From Azolla caroliniana (lineage: Eukaryota > Polypodiophyta): a stretch of 64,000 bases of DNA. The notes under the pieces were generated by a model. It saw nothing but the letters and a program-made list of their open reading frames with translations. It did no database searches and had not been told where the DNA came from. Where the stretch lies: NCBI GenBank assembly GCA_043228905.1, contig JBHGNT010000006.1, forward strand, positions 6,076,001 to 6,140,000, read 5' to 3'. Shown piece by piece: positions 57,001 through 64,000 of this stretch; the first letter of the stretch is position 1, and each line of letters starts with the position of its first letter. The position numbers were made by a program, and so were the translations under genes.

Positions 57001-60000
57001 GATTTATTTACGTTTGAATAAAGGTGGTTGCTTCCTCCCTATCTAGCGTCTTCAATTATTAATTTATTGCAAGTTTTGTGAGACCAAGGAGGACTTTAAT
57101 GTCATATATGGTTGTTCATTCTCTAACATAAACCCTATAGTCCTTATTTACAGAATGATAAGTGATGCAAATTGGTTGTCTATAAATAAAGTGACAAGAG
57201 TGAGAGCAAGGAAGGTTAAACTAAAACACGTTCCGATAGAACATTATGATGATTGCAAGGTGCTCCACCAAAGGCTCATAAAGAGATTCTTGAATAACAA
57301 GTTATTAGTTTCTTTCACAACGGCGTTCATGTACGAGATGTGTACATATGTGACAAAAGCAAATGACAATTTGAAGTAAGGACCTAAACTATGTAATCAC
57401 TTTGGCTTTGAGATTATCCTTAACATCTCATGAATGGGGAGCCCTACGTCTTTACATAAGAAAGAGTGAATGTTACAACCTTCTAGGCCATCGAGGACAC
57501 TTCCATCGGGGGACTTGGATATTAAGGGTGAGGATTTGTTGTAATAACACAACGTTCACCTTATCATCCATGATAAGTGAGTGTTAAGAAACCATCGTAT
57601 GTGACACAATTCAAGAAGACATCAACATCTTCTTGTAATAGACAAGAATCAAACTCCAGAGTCCAAACCTTCCATGTCATAACCAAGTCTCATAGTCAAT
57701 GTATCTCTATACATAACGTGATTATTGTAAAATACTTGTATTATGTATACTTTGAGTAACTTCTTCATTTTAGAAATCCTTAGAAAATTATAGAAACTTC
57801 AAGAGCATGCATGCATATTTTCATAATATTCTTTGCTTGCATGTAGTTTTCAAGAACATATATAAATAAGGTTGTCTATCTTGATCCCAATCAAGATTAA
57901 CAACATTAGTTACAGAATCGTACGTTCCATTCAATCATTCTCTCTCAATATCTTGTGACTTGTCTATTGTCTCACATTCCTTGTTGCATTTGTGCTCTAT
58001 TCTAATTATTTGTTACACAACTTCAACACTGAGCTCAACCAAATATTAAAGAAAACAGGGAATAGAACAAAACTTCTTGCAAAGCCTAGGCCAAAGGGTC
58101 ATCCCAATGTGAACCGGGTCAAACCTAATTGTAGAAAGCTGTAAAAGTTACTTTGATGGATTTTGTAGCTCTTCTTCCTCCTCTTCAGTTGAAATCTTCA
58201 TATAACTTAAGCTTGACCTTTCTTCCCCTCCTTTCGTAAAGTTTCACGCAAGCGAGTAGATTGACTATGACTAAACGTTGTTCAACTATACCTTAATCAC
58301 TCCTCTTTCTTGTGTGTGTTTTGTAAACTCTTGTATTAATTGAGACAAGGATGACACTACTATATAATATGTGTCTTCGCCTTTACATGTGTATCTTTAC
58401 TCTTTAAATTAATCTCAATACTTATTTAGTGTCTTAAACAAGGTTACTGTAAGGAATTGTGAATGACAGTACTCGCAAGTTAGGGTTGTGAAACTGGCAA
58501 CTCAAGAGTGATTGACAACCACTCTTGTCAGGTTCACTACTAATAGGGTATACAACATTTCAAATCCCTTGGCTTATGACATCAATGTGGAGGTAGAACT
58601 TTGTTGGTCATTAGATGTGCTCTCTGTGGTGTGCACCTTGATACGCCATACTGACATCATCGTTGAATTAATGTTTTTTACTCTCATCCACGACTTTTCT
58701 CTTCAACCAAATTCAAATAAGCCACTAGATGATTTAGTAATCATGACATTGTTTCATCATCAATTACACGTCAAATTCATCATTCGTATACTTATGGGTA
58801 ATGACCAAGATGGTGCAATGAGATGATTCATTGAGTTTAGGTTTTTGTAGCTTACATTTCCTTTTAGATATTATGTGAATACCTTGCGTATTTGTCTAGG
58901 TTTCACATTATATGGTAAGCAGGAGTGACTATGTTAATTGCCCGATTTCACATGCTACAATTGACAAAAAGTTAGAACCTATCTTCTTTTTTCTTTTCGG
59001 AACAATCTATGACTAGTTGTTCCCAGTCACAAGTGGCCTCTCTTTGAAACCATGCAATTAAATCTTGATTTTGATGGGGTTTTTATAAGCTCCTCGTCAA
59101 ACAAAACGATCATATTTATAGAAAGTGAAGAAGCCAACATAATCAAAGAAAGTATGCCATCCAATCAAAATCGTGTGAAAAGTCTAAAACCCAATGTTTA
59201 AGAAGAGGAAATTTGTTAGCATCTTCTTGAAGTAAAGACATGTCAAAAAATTCAATGTTATAAGATGCTTGGCTTACATGAGATAAATTTTAAATAACAT
59301 GACAATGTAATTCCAACCGGTAACCTTTTGGTTTGCAAAGGTGCTAGATTTCAATGTTGCATTCTATAGTTTTAAGTTTATGCATATTACAATGTTCATT
59401 TCTATCATGTTTTCATGCATTTCAATGTACTAGTAACATTTTCAGCTTCAATAATCTTGTGTTTTTACTTGAGTTCATGCATACTAGTTGCTTGGGGGTT
59501 ATGGCATGTTTGGCATATGCTTATACGGTGACTATACCTTTGCATTAGATGCATAATTGAAAATTAGTTTACTTAGACAGTTCTCATTGTTCGAAACTGC
59601 ATGGATATAATCGCTCAAGGAGTTCCAATTATGTGAGTTGGTAAAGCATGAAATTGCCTTTTATGTCGGTCTTTTCATCACCTGACTTCTCAAAGTCTGT
59701 AATATCTTGATTGAGATCCCAACGATGTATTGAGTTATCTATATTTCTTTTCGTAATTAACACAATTTTATTTACTAATAAATGAAAAGTTTCGATGTTC
59801 TGAACTAAGTCTTGTTGATTACAGATTTACAAATGTACCTTACCAAATTTCTGAATTTTAAATATGTAAATATCATGGGGTTATATTCATAAAGCAAGTC
59901 ATGTAAACTATAGGGTTTCATGGTGTGTTAGGATAAAAGCTCGTCAATATAGTTCTAGTTTGAGAAACATGGTAGTCATGAATTGTTATAATGTACATAG

Positions 60001-60405
60001 TTTGGATCTTGTTAATGAGGAGCTCTTCCTAATCATACTTCAAAATCAAGTAGTGATGATATAGGCTTCTGGATTTAAAGTTTAAATAGTTTTCCATGTC
60101 TTAAGTTTAAACATGCATATGTTGCTCTAAATGATGTAAACTCTTCAAAGTTTAATTTGACAAATTTATTTTGAATAAATGGCTTTACAAAATTGGCATT
60201 ACATTTTTACGCCCGCGTGAGCATTGAAACAAGTGTTTTTGCTAGTAAAAATGTCTTAGTCTTGGGCATGGGAACAAGTGTTTTTGCTCGTAAAAATGGC
60301 CCTTTGTTGTCTTGTGTGTTCCACAAACAAAAGTTGTGAAAAAAGTCTCCGTAAGGCATGCTGATAAACATATTAGCACGGCCTTCCAAGGACAAGCTCA
60401 ACTTG
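57001..60405. other. Non-coding stretch; possible LTR-like fossil
   Basis: No gene is recognised. At 57850-58029 a TATA-like 'tataaataagg' is followed by pyrimidine-rich sequence ending 'cttcaaca', which resembles the right half of a copia LTR. No partner LTR, primer-binding site or target duplication is visible. A short direct duplication, 'acaagtgtttttgct', lies at about 60230 and 60274. Confidence 0.35.
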
Positions 60406-62157
60406 CTAGGTTGGCCGCGTAGTAGATGTCGATGTGGTTATATTACAAGAAGATTGGTCGAAAGCGAGGGGATAATGGCAATAGAACGGATCGTGGAGAC
60501 AAAGAAAGAGGCGTTCGTAGGACGACGCCATCTTCTGTGCGTCGAACATGTGCGAAGCATACGCTTTGCACGCATCACCCTTGCGTCGGAGGACGTCTCG
60601 ACCATCGGCTAGGACAGCCTTCAAGGCCGCTGAGAGTGCGGGCACATTGGGCGAGAATGTGTAGCCCAACTCGGGGCCCACGATCACGCTCCGCGTGATG
60701 CTCGAGAACCGCGTTGCGAGCAGTGGCTTGGCGCATTGCATGGCCTCGAGGAGGGTAATGTCGAGGCCTTGGGCGCGCATGGTGGGGTTGACGAAGATAT
60801 CGATGGCATTGTAGAATTCGGCGAGCTGGGAGGGAGGAAGGCTGCCGAGGACGCGGACGCGAGGGGCGAGCGACTCGTATCTCTTGCCCCAAGGGCCTTG
60901 GCCCGCGACGAGTAAATAGACGTCGGGATGTGTGGGAGAGGCCAGGAGGTTCTTGAAGGCGTCGAAGAGGAGCTCGTGGCCTTTGTCTCGGACGAGGCGG
61001 CCGGCGGCGCCGAGAACAAGGCCGGCATTCTCGGGCACGCGGTGGCGGGACCGGAAGGACGCGCCTTTGGCCGGGTCGGGGTAAAACTCGGAGGTGTTGA
61101 CGCCATTCAGGATGGTGTGGACAGTGGGCCCGGGAAGCTCGTAGATGGTCTGCAGGACGTCGCTCACGTAGTCGCTGGTGGCCACATGGTGATGGTACAC
61201 AGGGAAGAAGCGCACCTCGTCTGCCACGCGGATGAGCCTGCTGCTCAGAGCTCTCAACAGATCCGGGCTCCGCTCCTCCCCTGGCTTCCTCACCAGATCC
61301 ATCACGATGTCCGTGTGCGCGATCTCGTAGGCGATGCCATGCCACGTCGCCACCAACGGCTCCTTGATACCCCCCGCGCGCCAGTGAGGCAGCGCCACGC
61401 TCTCCGTGTGCACCGCGTCGAACGCCTCCCTTCCGTCCTGCTCCATGAACGCCGCCTGCGCTTTGGCGTAGTCGAAGCTATTGCTAAGCGTCGGAGGGAA
61501 GAAGTGGAGGAACAAGCTCCCCTCCACAATGGTCGTGCCATTGCTATTGCTATTGCTATTGCTATTGCTATTGCTATTGCTATTGCTGCTGCTTTCTTGG
61601 GGGTACATAGTGTAGACATGCACCACGTGACCTCGCGTGGCCAGAACCTTGTGAAGTGTGAGCGCGTGCCTCTCCAGGCCTCCCGGCACCCCGCCCACCG
61701 GCCACTTCTTCACGAACACCGCCAGCCGCAGCCTCTCGTGGGCCGGCGGCTCCCCGAAGCACAGCTTGTTCCAAGCCCCCTCCATCTGGCGTAGATCACC
61801 CGCAAACATTCCCCTCGAATCATCTCTTTTGCCAATGACCAGGCCACCGCCCGCGAGACGAGAGACTCGGCCATTCATTTGCGCCGCGCCACCGGCTCTT
61901 CCCTCGCTGCTGCTGCTGTCGGTGTCTCTGCCATTGAAGTCAATTAGGGTTTGGAGAAGGCAATCGGTTGGCCAGCTTGATCTGCCATTAGTGTTGATGA
62001 GCAAGCGAGACACTATAAATAGAGAAGTGGCAAAGCTGAGCAATGCAATTGCCCATATCTTGAAGTGAAGGGAAGAGCAAGAAAATGGCCTAGGAGGAGG
62101 AGTAGTAGTAGTAGTAGTAGTAGTAGTAGAATTATGAGGGTTTTTGGGTTTGGCCAT
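60406..62157 (-). CDS. GT4-type glycosyltransferase, membrane-anchored, 583 aa
   Basis: This is a single intronless frame. The N-terminus has a Thr/Pro-rich tail, then one hydrophobic anchor at about residues 33-53 (WAIALLSFATSLFIVS), giving type II topology and suggesting Golgi. The GT-B N-terminal half starts near 144 (LRLAVFVKKWPVGGVPGGLE, with GGLERH). The C-terminal donor domain starts near 380 (LVLGAAGRLVRDKG) and has VLGSLPPSQLAEFYNAIDIF. The usual E-x7-E reads Q463-GLDITLL-E471, so the first glutamate is replaced by glutamine. A Ser-Asn dipeptide tract (190-207) is encoded by a hexanucleotide repeat. Length and order match a conserved plant family of GT4 proteins (Arabidopsis relatives are annotated as UDP-glycosyltransferase superfamily). 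The substrate is unknown. The coding sequence is markedly GC-rich compared with its surroundings. Confidence 0.92.
   Translation of the reverse strand: MAKPKNPHNSTTTTTTTTTPPPRPFSCSSLHFKIWAIALLSFATSLFIVSRLLINTNGRSSWPTDCLLQTLIDFNGRDTDSSSSEGRAGGAAQMNGRVSRLAGGGLVIGKRDDSRGMFAGDLRQMEGAWNKLCFGEPPAHERLRLAVFVKKWPVGGVPGGLERHALTLHKVLATRGHVVHVYTMYPQESSSNSNSNSNSNSNSNSNGTTIVEGSLFLHFFPPTLSNSFDYAKAQAAFMEQDGREAFDAVHTESVALPHWRAGGIKEPLVATWHGIAYEIAHTDIVMDLVRKPGEERSPDLLRALSSRLIRVADEVRFFPVYHHHVATSDYVSDVLQTIYELPGPTVHTILNGVNTSEFYPDPAKGASFRSRHRVPENAGLVLGAAGRLVRDKGHELLFDAFKNLLASPTHPDVYLLVAGQGPWGKRYESLAPRVRVLGSLPPSQLAEFYNAIDIFVNPTMRAQGLDITLLEAMQCAKPLLATRFSSITRSVIVGPELGYTFSPNVPALSAALKAVLADGRDVLRRKGDACKAYASHMFDAQKMASSYERLFLCLHDPFYCHYPLAFDQSSCNITTSTSTTRPT
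61539..61593. repeat. In-frame hexanucleotide microsatellite encoding Ser-Asn repeats
   Basis: About eight units of 'attgct' lie within the glycosyltransferase coding sequence. Changes in unit number keep the frame. Confidence 0.92.
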
Positions 62158-62659
62158 GGAACTACAATCTGAACACCAACCACCACCAGCCCCTCGGGCA
62201 AAGGTCTAACTCTTACATGCCATATAGCGTTACTATTTTTTATAGAGATACGTAACACTCACTAGCGTTACTATTCTATGTTTTTTTGTGTGTAAGAAGT
62301 TTGTGTGTGTTTTAGTTAATAAGAAGTTTCCCCTTTGTTGCACGTTCCCACTAAAGGTATCTCAACGTGCACACGCCTCTCCGGTTGACACATTTTCTAA
62401 TCAAAGTAGTAGAAGAAAATTTTGCCTCCGAAACACGTTACATCTGCATTTTCTAAGTCTTGCCTTAAGAATAATTGTATTCTTGGATTCACAATGTAGA
62501 CCTGTTATTAGTTTATGAATAAAATTTCAAAGATCAACCTACCTAGAGTTCATGAACTTCCTAGATTAATAATAATAATAAAAGAGGCTCTAAATCTTGG
62601 GACCTATGTCTATATGATAAATGTTTCAAATAAGAGTTGAAAAAAACAATGAAAACATT
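62158..62659. other. Upstream region of the glycosyltransferase gene
   Basis: No second gene is seen. A short direct repeat around 'tagcgttactatt' occurs at about 62225 and 62263. The promoter should lie here, but no clear TATA position can be fixed. Confidence 0.4.
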
Positions 62660-63325
62660 TACTATTTTTTTTCCCCCAAAAATCCACTACTTTGCATTAG
62701 TTAGCAAATAGAATACAACAAAGTTTGTCCAAATCCACAATGGGATCAACATATACAACTTGGAGAAAAAACTCCAAAACTATCAAACAAAAACAGCAAA
62801 AAAACTCAACCGATCCTTAACTCAAGCAAAATTGAAATAAACCCTATTTTACCCCGACTCTACAGCTCCCAACTAACTCTTTTCTAACAACATTATCCGG
62901 GTAACATGACTATACTAACGCACGTTTGTGTCAGCTATACATACATAATTACAACTCATGTACAATATTGGGAGCCATCGGTGGAAACAACCACCTAGGT
63001 GCTTGGTAATTCCACTTTCCCCTTTTAGGGACAATCCTTGTATTGAGCCCCACACAACGTTCCCTTTCACACCACAGGCTGCCACGATTCGAAGGCTTCT
63101 ACTCCAAATGTTAATCGCCTTTTGTACAATTCCAAAAACAGTGAGAGATTGATTCCAAAGCCTGTCCACATAACTTATAGCTAGCCTCACCACCACAGGA
63201 GCTCAACCACTCGCCTACAAGTATCGCCTTGTGGCTAAGAAGCCACAACCAAGCCTTTATTTTTTCTGGCATATCCAATGCCCATAGTCTCCTCCAAAAC
63301 GACTTAAGGATGATATGGTTCAAGC
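62660..63325 (-). mobile_element. 5'-truncated LINE copy E, internally deleted
   Basis: The 3' end at the T run (about 62666-62673) matches the end of copy A ('actagttagcaaa-aaaata' versus 'cattagttagcaaatagaata'). ORF2 remains as MNHIILKSFWRRLWALDMPE, then KIKAWLWLLSHKAILVGEWL and the zf-RVT cysteines. It then jumps to the tail, with the complement of 'ggagccatcggtggaaacaa', so a C-terminal segment is missing. It is closer to copy A than to copy B. Confidence 0.8.
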
Positions 63326-64000
63326 TTTGTTTCTCTTAGGGATGGGACATCTTATCTACACCGCTAATCATGGAACTTAAGGAATAAGATTGAATACAAT
63401 TAATTGCAAGTTGATTGTTGAGTTGTCCTCTTATTTTTTTGTTATGGTTTAACATCATTCTAAAGTGTCGTACATTAGTTCTGGATACACTCTTGCTAGT
63501 TATATGGCTATGCATGACAAAAAAGGGGCTTGCCCTTTTATTAGTAGATATTTAAAATAAGAAGTCATGTTTTCCTTTTCTTATCCATCAAATGCTTCAA
63601 ATCATTTGAAGAATTTTATCTTTGTTTCGCCTTTCCAACCAACCATGTAACACTATGTGTTGATTATGTGTTTCATTCCTTCTCTCATATGTAGTTACTA
63701 TTCTCTAATAATTTCTTTTCATTTCTCTCCTTTCATCTTACTTATCCTTCTTCCTTAGTCAAACATATGGGCCGTTTTGTTCACAATGTGTTGCACGTTT
63801 AAGATCTATAGTTCTTTAGACATTTGGAAGTGGCAAGCAACCACATCTTTTTAGAACTTAGTTTCATTGCCTCTTTTCCATTGTATTCTCAAATTCAATA
63901 AAAATGCTTCATATGGCATGCATTGATATTGCGTATGTCATCATTTTGTCGGTTTGTGACACATTGTATTTTTTAGAAGATGCCCCCCTAGAAACAAAAC
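63326..64000. other. Non-coding right edge, no gene seen
   Basis: AT-rich, with no open frame of interest. Confidence 0.5.

Noticed and set aside
57470-58029. Candidate second solo LTR
   Set aside because: There is a TG start and CA end of the right general look, but no target duplication and no similarity to either copia LTR. It is only mentioned in the non-coding entry.
58512-58826. 104-codon + strand frame
   Set aside because: No domain, no flanking exon structure and AT-rich chance-like composition.
60928-61794. 288-codon + strand frame and a 256-codon second minus frame in the glycosyltransferase gene
   Set aside because: They are antisense or out-of-frame shadows of a GC-rich gene; only the 583 aa frame shows glycosyltransferase motifs.

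Overview
This is a 64 kb piece of a plant nuclear genome. It is AT-rich, has spliced genes with long introns, is full of retrotransposons and short non-autonomous DNA transposons, and has many microsatellites. The histidine kinase with a MASE1-type membrane sensor at 19.3-25.2 kb is a class I associate with non-flowering land plants. A LINE type at 9.6-12.1 kb also resembles sequences I associate with ferns and their allies. My best guess is a fern or another non-seed plant, which is inference only.

Four protein-coding host genes can be supported. (1) 13380-18537, + strand: a protein of about 331 aa with eight phase-consistent exons that I do not recognise. (2) 19304-25205, - strand, convergent with gene 1: a nine-exon hybrid histidine kinase of 1052 aa with a MASE1-like sensor, HisKA, HATPase and receiver domains, plus a probable untranslated first exon ending at 26492. 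(3) 52907-56143, - strand: a six-exon, 288 aa, probably plastid-targeted membrane protein with one GC-AG intron. (4) 60406-62157, - strand: an intronless 583 aa GT4-type glycosyltransferase with an N-terminal membrane anchor. A pentatricopeptide-repeat pseudogene occupies the left edge.

The rest is mostly mobile DNA. From left to right: a solo LTR (1.19-1.77 kb); a decayed LINE (3.8-9.5 kb) carrying a 405 bp inverted-repeat element with an 8 bp target duplication; two opposed LINE fossils (9.6-12.1 kb); and a 1.1 kb foldback element with arms of about 490 bp (12.1-13.2 kb). Then comes a nested pair at 32.2-39.1 kb: a 5'-truncated LINE with a 15-16 bp target duplication, interrupted by a young Ty1-copia element with a 5 bp duplication. 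A second young copia element (40.5-46.0 kb) sits inside a 28 bp minisatellite. Further LINE tails lie at 39.6, 47.3 and 62.7 kb.

Both copia elements have uninterrupted gag-pol frames, near-identical LTRs, and recognisable primer-binding and polypurine sites, so both look recent. Long stretches (26.9-32.2, 46.1-47.3, 47.6-52.9 and 57-60.4 kb) hold no gene I can support. I saw no tRNA, rRNA or CRISPR. No clearly new multi-gene system is evident. The most unusual items are the MASE1 histidine kinase, the two intact copia elements, the foldback element, and a duplicated stretch shared by the kinase 5' region and an intron of its neighbour.
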